The notes under the pieces are model-generated. The model saw nothing but the letters and a program-made list of their open reading frames with translations. It was not told the DNA's origin and made no database searches. From positions 1-64,000 of the forward strand of contig JADJFE010000040.1 in assembly GCA_016708725.1 (NCBI GenBank): DNA of 64,000 nt, given 5' to 3'. The translations under genes and the position numbers were made by a program. The stretch's first letter is position 1. Each line of letters starts with the position of its first letter. This document shows, piece by piece, positions 34,663-44,899 of the stretch. The stretch comes from Candidatus Aalborgicola bjergmarkensis (GTDB taxonomy: Bacteria; Pseudomonadota; Gammaproteobacteria; Burkholderiales; Burkholderiaceae_C).

Positions 34663-35474
34663 CAATTAACCCCTTGCATGGCGCCACTGGCCGAGCCGCC
34701 CGGTAATTCACTCCCGGGAATGCTTTCGATCCAGGCTGGTTCACCCAGCGCAAGATGGCCAAACAGGAGATGTTTTTCTTCTGCACTGACATAAATTTCC
34801 TGCTGTTGATCCAGAAACACGCGGTTGCGTCCCTCTCTTTTTGCGCGGTAGAGCTGCACATCGGCACGCTCAGTCCATAAGGCTGCGGTAGAACGCACCC
34901 ATTCGGGCGCATAGGCCCCCCCAATGCTGGTGGTAATCCGAATAGTGAGGCTGGGTGAAATGGGAATGACAAGAGCTTCGATGGTGGCGCGAATGCGTTC
35001 GGCGACAGTATTACCAAAAGAAGGATGGCAATTGGGCAATACTATCGCAAATTCTTCACCGCCGTAGCGCGCCACGGTGTCCAGCGGGCGCACACAACCC
35101 GAGATGCATTTGGCAAACGCCTGCAACACCTGGTCGCCCGCCTGGTGACCATAGGTATCGTTGACCCGCTTGAAATGGTCAATATCGAGCATCAACAACA
35201 AGGCCGGGTCACCAGAGCGCGCCACGCCATCAATCGTGCGCTCCTGTATCGTGCGAAAGTGGCGTCGATTGCCAAGGCCCGTCAGCGGGTCTTTGAGCGA
35301 CAACTCACACAAACCATCAATGATGCTTTGCAGATAAGCACTGGCGGATTGTCCTGGTGGAGGAATGGCCGACAACATGCTGTGATCCAGCAACGCGCGT
35401 GCATCGCTCAACTGCAGTTGACGCAAGTCAATGGAGGTGCTGAAGAAATCGGTTGCCACGGTGCTGATCAGCAA
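34662..35474 (-). CDS. Soluble GGDEF diguanylate cyclase
   Basis: About 270 residues. Short N-terminal helical region, then SLKDPLTGLGNRRHF, MLDIDHFKRVNDTYGHQAGD and the active loop YGGEEFA (138-142). It should make cyclic di-GMP. It has no membrane helix or known sensor domain. The listed start is a TTG; a GTG eleven bases in and other internal codons are possible, so the N-terminus is uncertain. A small tandem repeat (CAACATTCGCAACA twice) lies at 35476-35513. Coupled to the MinD-like gene by TGATG. Confidence 0.85.
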   Translation of the reverse strand: MLISTVATDFFSTSIDLRQLQLSDARALLDHSMLSAIPPPGQSASAYLQSIIDGLCELSLKDPLTGLGNRRHFRTIQERTIDGVARSGDPALLLMLDIDHFKRVNDTYGHQAGDQVLQAFAKCISGCVRPLDTVARYGGEEFAIVLPNCHPSFGNTVAERIRATIEALVIPISPSLTIRITTSIGGAYAPEWVRSTAALWTERADVQLYRAKREGRNRVFLDQQQEIYVSAEEKHLLFGHLALGEPAWIESIPGSELPGGSASGAMQGVN

Positions 35475-35605
35475 GTGTTGCGAATGTTGTTGAGAATATT
35501 GTTGCGAATGTTGACATGGATTGTCGCTGCCAGAATACCTGATTGCAGGCTAAAAGCCCGGCATTTTTGCAGATTCGGACATTTTCATGCACCACTTACA
35601 CGCAC

Positions 35606-36388
35606 TTACACGCCAAAACCATCATCTGCCGAAATAACCGCGCCATTGATGAAGTGGCTTTGGTCCGAGCACAGCATGACAATCAGGGCATCCAGGTCTG
35701 CGGGGTGGCCGACACGTTTGCGCGGCAGCATTTTTATCAGCTTTTGGCCGTTATCGGTTTTCCAATGGTAATGGTTCATTTCAGTGTCGATATAGCCCGG
35801 ACAGATCGCATTCGTGTTGATGCCGAACTTGCCCCATTCCAGTGCCATGGCTTTGGTCATCTGAATCAGGGCGGACTTGCTCATGCAATAGACACCAATT
35901 CGTTGCAATACCTGTAAACCCGCCACCGATGCTACATTGATGATGCGTCCCCCCGTATAGGTGCCAGGCGCTGCCCCTGTCGCGCGCGCGAGCATGCGCT
36001 TGGCGACCTCCTGCGCCATAAAAAATGCTCCCTTGACGTTAACATCGAATACATAGTCAAAATCGTCAACGGAAGTTTCCTGCAGACGCTGCATCGAGCC
36101 CACCCCCGAGTTGTTGACCAAAATGTCAATCGAGCCCACTTCAGTTTCGGCATGCGCAACCGCCGATTTAATGGAGTCCATGTCGGTGACATCCAGCTCG
36201 ATGACGTGGGCATCACCTCCCTCGGCATCAATGGTCGCGCGCAACTCCTTGAGTTTGTCGATGCGCCGACTGGCTAACACCACTGCGGCGCCAGCACTGG
36301 ACAGGGTGCGCGCAAATTGCGCCCCCAGGCCGCTGGATGCGCCGGTAATAAAGGCCACGCGGCCTGATAGATCAATGCTGTATGCCAT
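35606..36388 (-). CDS. SDR-family oxidoreductase
   Basis: A 260-residue classical short-chain dehydrogenase: NAD(P) motif TGASSGLGAQ, NNSG (the NNAG position), the catalytic Ser in IINVASVAG, and YCMSK for the YxxxK pair. The cofactor is probably NADP, as ASRR follows the second strand. C-terminal PGYIDTEMN is typical. Substrate cannot be told. AGGTTCTC precedes the start. It lies divergent from the ETF-QO gene, so a link to fatty or branched acid oxidation is possible but unproven. Confidence 0.9.
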   Translation of the reverse strand: MAYSIDLSGRVAFITGASSGLGAQFARTLSSAGAAVVLASRRIDKLKELRATIDAEGGDAHVIELDVTDMDSIKSAVAHAETEVGSIDILVNNSGVGSMQRLQETSVDDFDYVFDVNVKGAFFMAQEVAKRMLARATGAAPGTYTGGRIINVASVAGLQVLQRIGVYCMSKSALIQMTKAMALEWGKFGINTNAICPGYIDTEMNHYHWKTDNGQKLIKMLPRKRVGHPADLDALIVMLCSDQSHFINGAVISADDGFGV

Positions 36389-36547
36389 TTAGAGAACCTC
36401 CACAAATCAAAAGAAACCCATAATCGACGCAATCGACGACACCTGTTCCGCGAATAAAATCAGCACCTTTGTCCAAGACGCACCATTATTGTGTGATTGG
36501 GCAAACCGTGTAGCCCCATTAAGCCCCATTATCCAGCGAGACACAGC

Positions 36548-38242
36548 ATGACAAACCAAGAAATTCTGGCCCAGTTCGGTCCCCGTGAAGCGATGGAGTA
36601 TGACGTTGTGGTTGTAGGTGCCGGCCCGGCAGGTTTAGCCACCGCCATTCGACTCAAAAAGCTCTCGGCCGAAAAAGGTAAGGAAATTTCGGTGGTGGTG
36701 CTGGAAAAAGGCTCGGAGCCTGGCGCACACATCATTTCCGGCGCCATCATGGACCCTATCGCCCTGACGGAGCTTTTTCCGAACTGGAAAGAGTTGGGCG
36801 CGCCCTTGAACCAGCCAGTAACGGACGATGCCATATTGTTCATGGGGGAAAATTCGGCTTTCAGAATGCCCAATTTTTTGCTGCCAGAGTGTACAAAAAA
36901 CCACGGAAACTACATCATCAGCTTAGGGGCATTGACGCGCTGGCTGGCCCAACAGGCTGAAGGCCTGGGTGTCGAGATTTTTCCCGGTTTTGCGGCTGCC
37001 GAGGTTTTGTATACCGACAGTGGTGCCGTCAAAGGCGTGGCCACCGGCAATATGGGCATCGGCAAGGATGGCGAGCCTGGCGAGAATTTTCAGCTGGGCA
37101 TGGAGCTGTTGGGCAAATACACCGTGTTTGCCGAAGGCACGCGCGGCCATCTGGGCAAACAGATCATTGCCCGCTTCAATCTCAGCGAAGGCAAAGACCC
37201 CCAAGGCTATGGCATCGGCATCAAGGAAGTCTGGGAAATTGACCCGGCGCGCCATGAGCCCGGTTTTGTCATCCACACGGCCGGCTGGCCCATGGATGAC
37301 AGCACCTACGGTGGCGCGTTCTTGTACCACATGGACGGCAACCGGATTTCGCTCGGTTTCATTACCGGATTGGGTTATTCCAACCCCTACCTCAGCCCGT
37401 TTGAAGAGTTTCAACGCTGGAAGACACACCCCAACATCCGCTATTACCTCGAAGGCGAAGATAAAGGTCTGAAGCCCGCCAAGCGCGTGGGTTATGGCGC
37501 GCGTGCCATTACGGCGGGTGGCTTGCTGTCCCTGCCAAAAACCGTATTTCCCGGTGGCGCCCTGGTGGGTTGCGAGGCCGGTTATCTGAACGTCAGCCGC
37601 ATCAAGGGCAGCCATGCAGCGATCAAGACCGGCATGCTGGCCGCCGAGGCGGCTTTTGATGCAGTGGTGGCTGGGCGCCAGCACGACGAACTGACGGACT
37701 ACCCGCAGGCCTTCGAGAAAAGCTGGCTGTACGCCGAGCTGTACAAGGCACGCAACTTCAAGTCCTGGTTCCAGAAAGGCTTGACGGTGGCCACGATCAT
37801 GAATGGCATTGAACAATTCGTGCTGCGCGGCAATATTCCCTGGACGCTGCACCGGGACAAACCCGACCACGCCTACCTCAAGCCTGCAGCCGAATGCAAG
37901 CCCATTGTGTATCCCAAACCCGATGGAAAGTTGACCTTTGACCGTCTGAGCAGTGTGTTCATCGGCAACGTCAACCACGAAGAGCAACAACCTGCGCACC
38001 TGACACTCAAAGACGCTTCGGTGCCCGTGGCTGTCAACCTGGCCAAGTTTGCGGGACCAGAGGCGCGCTATTGTCCGGCGGGCGTGTATGAATTCGTAAA
38101 AACCCCGCACAACACCGACAGATTGCAGATCAATGCACAAAACTGCGTACACTGCAAGACCTGCGACATCAAGGATCCCACCCAGAACATCGTCTGGGTC
38201 ACGCCAGAAGGCGGTGGCGGTCCGAATTACGCCGCAATGTAA
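36548..38242 (+). CDS. Electron transfer flavoprotein-ubiquinone oxidoreductase
   Basis: A 564-residue membrane-associated flavoprotein. FAD motif DVVVVGAGPAGLATAIRL, then GAHIISGAIMDP, the ubiquinone-domain part (GGAFLYHMDGNRISLGFITG), and the C-terminal 4Fe-4S cluster ligands in NCVHCKTCDIKDPTQNI. It passes electrons from acyl-CoA dehydrogenases via ETF to ubiquinone. The family is strongly conserved and length is normal. ATG 36548 fits the family N-terminus. An acyl-CoA ligase follows 75 bp later, in line with fatty-acid oxidation. Confidence 0.96.
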   Translation: MTNQEILAQFGPREAMEYDVVVVGAGPAGLATAIRLKKLSAEKGKEISVVVLEKGSEPGAHIISGAIMDPIALTELFPNWKELGAPLNQPVTDDAILFMGENSAFRMPNFLLPECTKNHGNYIISLGALTRWLAQQAEGLGVEIFPGFAAAEVLYTDSGAVKGVATGNMGIGKDGEPGENFQLGMELLGKYTVFAEGTRGHLGKQIIARFNLSEGKDPQGYGIGIKEVWEIDPARHEPGFVIHTAGWPMDDSTYGGAFLYHMDGNRISLGFITGLGYSNPYLSPFEEFQRWKTHPNIRYYLEGEDKGLKPAKRVGYGARAITAGGLLSLPKTVFPGGALVGCEAGYLNVSRIKGSHAAIKTGMLAAEAAFDAVVAGRQHDELTDYPQAFEKSWLYAELYKARNFKSWFQKGLTVATIMNGIEQFVLRGNIPWTLHRDKPDHAYLKPAAECKPIVYPKPDGKLTFDRLSSVFIGNVNHEEQQPAHLTLKDASVPVAVNLAKFAGPEARYCPAGVYEFVKTPHNTDRLQINAQNCVHCKTCDIKDPTQNIVWVTPEGGGGPNYAAM

Positions 38243-38256
38243 TAAATGATAAAACG

Positions 38257-38293
38257 GGCTGTAGGCCGCATGTAATGTGCGGGTACAGCTATT
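38257..38293 (+). repeat. Dispersed repeat copy (near-consensus)
   Basis: GGCTGTAGGCCGCATGTAAT then GTGCGGGTACAGCTATT, in the 74-bp gap between ETF-QO and the acyl-CoA ligase, just upstream of the ligase ribosome site (AGGAG). Confidence 0.8.
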
Positions 38294-38316
38294 AATATTG
38301 ATATAGGAGTTGTACC

Positions 38317-39946
<1,630 letters not shown>

Positions 39947-39951
39947 CGGCG

Positions 39952-40512
39952 TTATTTCCAGCGTATCGGGTCGACATGCACAGTGCCCAGATTGCTGCTC
40001 ATGGTGATGGCGCCGTCTTGCACCGTAACTTGCAACTGCATGTTGCGCTCGGCCAGTTTGGCCAGTTCCTGTGAATCCTCCGAGAGAATTCGCCATATCT
40101 GTAATCTATCCAGTCGCGACAGCTTGCTCTCGATACCCTTCCACCAGACTTCGGCAGCGTGGTGGAAGGCGTAGACAAGCACAGTGTCGGCTTTGCCACA
40201 GGCTTTGCCAAGGGGTTTTTCTTCCGGTTGGCCGACTTCAATCCACAAACGCTTTCTTCCGGTAAAGTCGGTTAGTAAAGCATCCGGGTCATCCGGGTCA
40301 GACAATCCCGCACCAAACGCCAGCGTGCCATCCCCGTTGCACGTATCTTGCAACGCATGGGCATTGAGCGCCAGAGCGGTCAGGCGCACCATCATGCGTT
40401 CGTCGGTCTCGCTGGGGTGGCGCGCCAGCGTCAGCAGGTGGTCGGCGTAGTAGCTGTGGTCGATGTCAGCAATTTGAAGACTTGCCTTGTAAATGGTGGA
40501 TTTGAGTGCCAT
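39952..40512 (-). CDS. yaeQ: YaeQ family protein
   Basis: A 186-residue protein starting MALKSTIYKASLQIADIDHS, with LTLARHPSETDERMMVRLTALAL and the C-terminal TVQDGAITMSS segment characteristic of YaeQ. The family has a PD-(D/E)xK nuclease-like fold, but a cellular role is not established. It converges on the ligase gene with a 5-bp gap. Length and motifs are complete. Confidence 0.93.
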   Translation of the reverse strand: MALKSTIYKASLQIADIDHSYYADHLLTLARHPSETDERMMVRLTALALNAHALQDTCNGDGTLAFGAGLSDPDDPDALLTDFTGRKRLWIEVGQPEEKPLGKACGKADTVLVYAFHHAAEVWWKGIESKLSRLDRLQIWRILSEDSQELAKLAERNMQLQVTVQDGAITMSSNLGTVHVDPIRWK

Positions 40513-40527
40513 GGTTTATCGCCAACT

Positions 40528-41424
40528 TTATGGTTGACCTGCATTGCGGTGCGGTACAGTTTTCATGTATGCGTAGATGGCCTGTGCATCGGTGTCGTTG
40601 AGCTCACGCAGTGATTCAAACGGCATTACCTTGATGACTGTGCCGTCCGGACGTTTACCGGAACGCAACATGGCGACAAAGGCATCCGCATTGCCGTAGC
40701 GCACCATGGCGCTATCCTTGCCGGGCGTCAGGTTGGCGGCAGCTGGCCAGTCCGGCGGTCCGCCTGGAATCATGCCACCCGACAGGCCCGGGCCATGGCA
40801 GCCTATGCACATATTGGCCACATAGGCGCCGTACTGTGCATTGACCGCTACCGGGACCGGTTGTGCCGGTGCCAGGCTGTGGTCGATTTTTTCCGAAGCA
40901 TCCCGAATGCCTCCAAATCCATACAGGATATTGACAAGCAACGGTAATTCCACAACCGCTTCGCCCCCCTGGCGTGGTGCCAGTGTGCGGGCATAGCCCA
41001 CCAGGGCCGCCAGGTCCGCGTTGGAAAAGCGGTTGTAGTCTTCGCTGGGCATGATGAAGGCCGCACGACCATCGGCCTTGACTCCGTGGCGAATGATGCG
41101 TTCCCAGTCTTGTGCCGAATACTTTCCGACTGGGCCACCAACGGTGATATTAGGCCCGATGATGCGCATGCCTTTGCCATCGTTGATGAATTCGCGTCCG
41201 CCGCCGTCTTGCCCGTGGCAATCGGCACAGCCGCGTGAGCGAAACAGATAGCGCCCATGCTCCAGGCCCGCAGCGTCACTCGCCCAGGCCACGCCCTGTA
41301 CGGGTATGTTCACGTGCCGCTGGCGTTTGTGCTTCCCCAGCGTGTTGCCTACAAGCAGCAAGGCCACACCTAACACAATCAACAACCCGATCCCCAGTCC
41401 GATGCGCTTACCCCATGTGTTCAT
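40528..41424 (-). CDS. Di-haem cytochrome c
   Basis: A 298-residue periplasmic protein anchored by one N-terminal helix (IGLGIGLLIVLGVALLLVG). Two haem sites, GCADCHG and MCIGCHG; Met ligands are probably in FIMPSEDYN and VMPFESL. It resembles membrane-bound cytochrome c subunits of periplasmic dehydrogenases, but no dehydrogenase subunit is next to it. It is followed by yaeQ 15 bp later. The electron donor is unknown. Confidence 0.88.
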   Translation of the reverse strand: MNTWGKRIGLGIGLLIVLGVALLLVGNTLGKHKRQRHVNIPVQGVAWASDAAGLEHGRYLFRSRGCADCHGQDGGGREFINDGKGMRIIGPNITVGGPVGKYSAQDWERIIRHGVKADGRAAFIMPSEDYNRFSNADLAALVGYARTLAPRQGGEAVVELPLLVNILYGFGGIRDASEKIDHSLAPAQPVPVAVNAQYGAYVANMCIGCHGPGLSGGMIPGGPPDWPAAANLTPGKDSAMVRYGNADAFVAMLRSGKRPDGTVIKVMPFESLRELNDTDAQAIYAYMKTVPHRNAGQP

Positions 41425-41526
41425 GCTGACTCTCCAATGTAAAGTGGATAATATGTAGCATGATAGAGGATCGCTTTACGTGTTTAACTCCGTGTCTGAT
41501 AACTGCGCCTAACCTGAGGTTTATGC

Positions 41527-42711
41527 ATGACCACTGCACCTGCCACCCCTTCTTCACCCCACGTCATGAACACCTATGGCCGCCTGCCAATTGCCTTGTC
41601 ACACGGCCAGGGCTGTCGCGTGTGGGACGTGAATGGCCGCGAATATCTCGATGCACTGGGCGGCATTGCGGTCAATACCCTGGGGCATAACCATGCGCAA
41701 CTGGTAGCGGCCTTGCACGACCAGCTTGGCAAACTGATCCACACCTCCAACTACTACCATGTGCCACTGCAGGAAGAATTGGCACGCCTGCTGGTTGAGC
41801 GATCCGGCATGTCCAATGTATTTTTCTGCTCCACGGGACTGGAGGCCAACGAGGCAGCACTCAAGCTGGCGCGTAAATTTGGCCACGACAAGGGCATAGA
41901 GCGCCCGCAGATCGTGGTTTATGAAAAAGCCTTTCATGGCCGCTCGATTGCCACGTTGAGTGCTACCGGCAACCCCAAGGTGCAAGCCGGGTTTGGTCCA
42001 TTACTTGAAGGATTCATTCGTGTGCCGATCAACAGCATCAGCGCGCTGGAGGAAGCCACGGCCAACAATCCCGACGTGGTGGCGGTGTTTCTGGAAGCCA
42101 TCCAGGGCGAAGGCGGCGTCAACCCCATGCATGCGGACTATTTGCGCAGCGTGCGTGCCTTGTGCGACGCACGTGACTGGTTGCTCATGATCGACGAAGT
42201 GCAATGCGGCATGGGCCGTACGGGCAAATGGTTTGCCCACCAGTGGGCTGGCATTCAACCGGATGTGATGCCCTTGGCAAAGGGTTTGGGCTCGGGCGTT
42301 CCCGTGGGGGCGGTGGTTGCCGGTCCCAAGGCGGCCACGATTTTTGGCCCCGGAAACCATGGCAGCACCTTTGGCGGCAACCCCTTGGCCATGCGCGCCG
42401 GGGTCGAGACCATCCGCATCATGGAGCAAGAAAACTTGCTGGATAACGCCACCCGGATTGGTGCCCAACTGAAGACCGCATTGCACCAGGCATTGGCACC
42501 TGAGCTGGCCAGAGGCGCAGTCAAGGACATTCGCGGCCAGGGTCTGATGCTGGGTATTGAGCTGGATCGCCCCTGCGCTGCGCTGGTGCAGCAATGCGCG
42601 GACCAAGGACTACTTATCAGCGTGACCGCCGATAGCGTGGTGCGCTTGTTACCACCGCTGATACTGAGCGCTGCTCAGCCGAGCAGATTGTGGCCATTGT
42701 GTGCCCGTTGA
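41527..42711 (+). CDS. argD: Acetylornithine aminotransferase, C-terminus frameshifted
   Basis: Class III aminotransferase of arginine synthesis, converting N-acetylglutamate semialdehyde to N-acetylornithine with PLP. Motifs GGIAVNTLGHNHAQL, MIDEVQCGMGRTGKWFAHQW and the PLP lysine in PLAKGLGSGVP are present. The frame as given ends ILSAAQPSRLWPLCAR at 42711. A one-base shift near 42670 restores the family end AEQIVAIVCPLIARFVKDAA, stopping at 42740 in an ATGA overlap with argF. Only the last 20 residues are affected, so activity may survive, or this is an error. GAGG precedes ATG 41527. Confidence 0.92.
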   Translation: MTTAPATPSSPHVMNTYGRLPIALSHGQGCRVWDVNGREYLDALGGIAVNTLGHNHAQLVAALHDQLGKLIHTSNYYHVPLQEELARLLVERSGMSNVFFCSTGLEANEAALKLARKFGHDKGIERPQIVVYEKAFHGRSIATLSATGNPKVQAGFGPLLEGFIRVPINSISALEEATANNPDVVAVFLEAIQGEGGVNPMHADYLRSVRALCDARDWLLMIDEVQCGMGRTGKWFAHQWAGIQPDVMPLAKGLGSGVPVGAVVAGPKAATIFGPGNHGSTFGGNPLAMRAGVETIRIMEQENLLDNATRIGAQLKTALHQALAPELARGAVKDIRGQGLMLGIELDRPCAALVQQCADQGLLISVTADSVVRLLPPLILSAAQPSRLWPLCAR

Positions 42712-42736
42712 TTGCCCGCTTTGTGAAGGATGCAGC

Positions 42737-43828
42737 ATGACTACCAGCGATACCAACTACGCTGGTATTCCCAGCACCTTGCCCAAGGGAGCCCCTCCAG
42801 TGCGCCATTACCTGCAATTTGCTGATTTCAGCCAGGAGGAGTATGCCTACTTGCTGGAGCGCGCGGCTTTTATCAAGCACAAGTTCAAGACTTTTGTGCG
42901 CCACCACACACTGGTCGACCGCACCCTGGCGATGATTTTCGAAAAGGCCTCGACCCGTACCCGTGTCAGCTTTGAAGCCGGCATGTACCAGATGGGTGGC
43001 AGCGTGGTGCACCTGACCACCGGAGACAGCCAGCTGGGCCGTGCGGAACCGATAGAGGACAGCGCTAAAGTCATCAGCCGGATGACCGACATTGTGATGA
43101 TACGCACCTTTGAACAGACCAAGCTGGAGCGTTTTGCCATGCACTCGCGCGTACCTGTCATCAATGGTTTGACCAACGAATTTCACCCCTGCCAGATTCT
43201 GGCGGATATTTTTACCTACATCGAGCACCGGGGACCGATTGAGGGCAAAACTGTTGCCTGGGTGGGCGATGGCAACAACATGGCCAATACCTGGCTGCAA
43301 GCTGCCGATTTGCTGGGTTTCCATTTGCGTGTGAGTACACCCAGTGGTTATGAGTTGAAGCAGAATATTGCCCTTGGCGCACATGGCGTACATGGAATGG
43401 GCGCAGGTAGCTATAAAACATATAGCGATCCCCTGGATGCCTGTGCAGGCGCTGATCTGGTGACCACCGATGTCTGGACCAGCATGGGATTTGAAGCGGA
43501 AAACGAGCAACGGCGCAAAGCCTTTGCAGCCTGGTGTGTGGACACCCGGATGATGGCGGCAGCCAAACCCGATGCACTGTTCATGCACTGTCTGCCCGCA
43601 CACCGGGGCGAAGAAGTGCAAGCTGAAGTGATTGATGGCCCGCAATCCGTGGTGTGGGACGAAGCCGAAAACCGTATGCATGTGCAAAAAGCATTGATGG
43701 AGTTTTTATTGCTTGGCCGTCAGGAGAGTGGAGAGGGGATGAAAGAATGGATGATGAGCCTAAATTCTGGGTTACCTGCGTCAAACTGCTCATTATTGCG
43801 ATTGTCATCATCGGCGGCGTGGGCCTGA
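42737..43828 (+). CDS. argF: Ornithine carbamoyltransferase
   Basis: A 363-residue enzyme making citrulline from ornithine and carbamoyl phosphate. Motifs FEKASTRTRVSFEAGMYQMG, HPCQILADI, DGNNMANTW and FMHCLPAHRGEE are intact. Two oddities: the segment ALGAHGVHGMGAGSYKTYSD (about 213-232) is some six residues longer than I expect and its DNA resembles the dispersed repeat; and after the usual end LLLGR the frame runs on 37 residues (QESGEGMKEWMM onward), overlapping the next gene by 82 nt, probably by loss of the old stop. The ATG overlaps the corrected argD stop. Confidence 0.93.
   Translation: MTTSDTNYAGIPSTLPKGAPPVRHYLQFADFSQEEYAYLLERAAFIKHKFKTFVRHHTLVDRTLAMIFEKASTRTRVSFEAGMYQMGGSVVHLTTGDSQLGRAEPIEDSAKVISRMTDIVMIRTFEQTKLERFAMHSRVPVINGLTNEFHPCQILADIFTYIEHRGPIEGKTVAWVGDGNNMANTWLQAADLLGFHLRVSTPSGYELKQNIALGAHGVHGMGAGSYKTYSDPLDACAGADLVTTDVWTSMGFEAENEQRRKAFAAWCVDTRMMAAAKPDALFMHCLPAHRGEEVQAEVIDGPQSVVWDEAENRMHVQKALMEFLLLGRQESGEGMKEWMMSLNSGLPASNCSLLRLSSSAAWA
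43378..43416 (+). repeat. Possible dispersed repeat inside argF
   Basis: GGCGTACATGGAATGGGCGC then AGGTAGCTATAAAA (from 43385) resembles the family core GTGGAATGTGCGGG...AGCTAT. It lies exactly where ArgF seems to carry extra residues (HGVHGMGAGSYK). The match is partial and coding constraint may have reshaped it. Confidence 0.45.
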
Positions 43829-43929
43829 CACTGTGGTACGCTGAGCGTCTGGGGCTAGGGGGTGATCTGATCACGGCTCCGCAAGATTCCTGGGGTATCG
43901 TGAACGATTCGCCGCTGCGCAAGCGCTAA
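43747..43929 (+). CDS. Small single-helix membrane protein
   Basis: A 60-residue protein, MDDEPKFWVTCVKLLIIAIV, IIGGVGLTLWYAERLG, then a short polar tail ending SPLRKR. One transmembrane helix (about 10-30). It overlaps the extended end of argF by 82 nt in another frame, though not the normal ArgF end. GAAAGA precedes the ATG. No function is known to me. It may be a gene of its own or just an open frame; the strongly hydrophobic helix and charged ends favour a gene. Confidence 0.6.
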   Translation: MDDEPKFWVTCVKLLIIAIVIIGGVGLTLWYAERLGLGGDLITAPQDSWGIVNDSPLRKR

Positions 43930-43956
43930 TTTTTAATTCAACTGATGGAGATTGCG

Positions 43957-44325
43957 ATGATTGGATATGTGACATTGGGAACCAATAATCTGCCCAGGGC
44001 AGCAGTTTTTTACGATGCCTTGCTGGGGGAACTCGGCGCCAGGCGTTTGTGGGAGTTTGACCGTGGCATTGCCTGGGGCACGGCGCCGGATGAACCCAGT
44101 CTGGCCATCATGACACCGTTCGATGGCCAACCTGCAACGGTGGGCAATGGGGTCATGGTTGGCCTGCAGGTTAGCTCACGCGCACTGGTGGACAAGATAC
44201 ATGCCAGGGCGCTGGAGTTGGGCGGTAGCGACGAAGGCCCCACAGGGCCACGCAGCGAAGGCTTTTACGTGGGTTACTTCCGTGACCCGGAAGGCAACAA
44301 GCTCTGTGCGTATTGCGCAAACTAA
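43957..44325 (+). CDS. VOC-superfamily (glyoxalase-like) protein
   Basis: A 122-residue protein with the vicinal-oxygen-chelate fold: MIGYVTLGTNNLPRAAVFYD at the start, then GNGVMVGLQVSSR and YVGYFRDPEGNKLCAYC at the end. The His usually found as first metal ligand (HVxLxVxD) is replaced by TLGTNN, common in the non-lyase members. The family includes bleomycin-type binding proteins and isomerases; substrate is unknown. ATG 43957 is chosen over 43945 because GGAG lies six bases upstream. Confidence 0.85.
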   Translation: MIGYVTLGTNNLPRAAVFYDALLGELGARRLWEFDRGIAWGTAPDEPSLAIMTPFDGQPATVGNGVMVGLQVSSRALVDKIHARALELGGSDEGPTGPRSEGFYVGYFRDPEGNKLCAYCAN

Positions 44326-44574
44326 ATCCCCAGCCGTTTTTCCAATCGTTTCAATTACGCAACAAATGCAGTGACCTGCGCCAGGTTTTGTACAAGCGCT
44401 CACAGACCGTAGCGGCGCAAATACTATTAAATATATAATGGCAGGCTTTTCTGGCAGACCCCCATCGGCCAATACTAGTTACGCATAACGGATGGGGGAA
44501 CACCGCTGAACGTGGTCACAGGTGCCCGATCTTCACCTGTGGTTGGCGACAGCACAATTTGGACACTCTTATTA

Positions 44575-44787
44575 ATGACAACCATCCGTATAAAAGAAAA
44601 CGAACCCTTTGATGTCGCATTGCGACGCTTCAAGCGCACCATCGAAAAATTAGGCCTGCTGACCGACTTGCGCGCGCGCGAGTTTTACGAGAAGCCCACT
44701 GCCGAGCGCAAGCGCAAGAAGGCTGCTGCCGTCAAGCGTAACTACAAACGCATTCGCAGCATGCAGTTGCCCAAGAAGTTGTTCTAA
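44575..44787 (+). CDS. rpsU: Ribosomal protein S21
   Basis: A 70-residue small-subunit protein, MTTIRIKENEPFDVALRRFK then RTIEKLG, with a basic C-terminus. Needed for initiation on natural mRNAs. The start at 44575 fits the family; the longer frame is not used. It stands alone before a terminator and yqeY, the usual first steps of the macromolecular synthesis operon, although dnaG and rpoD do not follow here. 44326-44574 should hold its promoter. Confidence 0.97.
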   Translation: MTTIRIKENEPFDVALRRFKRTIEKLGLLTDLRAREFYEKPTAERKRKKAAAVKRNYKRIRSMQLPKKLF

Positions 44788-44823
44788 CGTATTACGGTTA
44801 CTGTTACGTCACTGCATTTCATG

Positions 44824-44860
44824 AAATGCCCGCTTGGGGACGCTCAGGCGGGCATTTTTT
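44824..44860 (+). terminator. Terminator/attenuator between rpsU and yqeY
   Basis: AAATGCCCGC and GCGGGCATTT form a 10-bp stem around a 14-base loop, followed by T-rich sequence. It lies 37 bp after rpsU. In related operons such a hairpin lets S21 be made in excess over the downstream genes. Confidence 0.85.
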
Positions 44861-44899
44861 ATTTACGTTTATTTACGTTTTCCCCAAGGAATCCGCACC

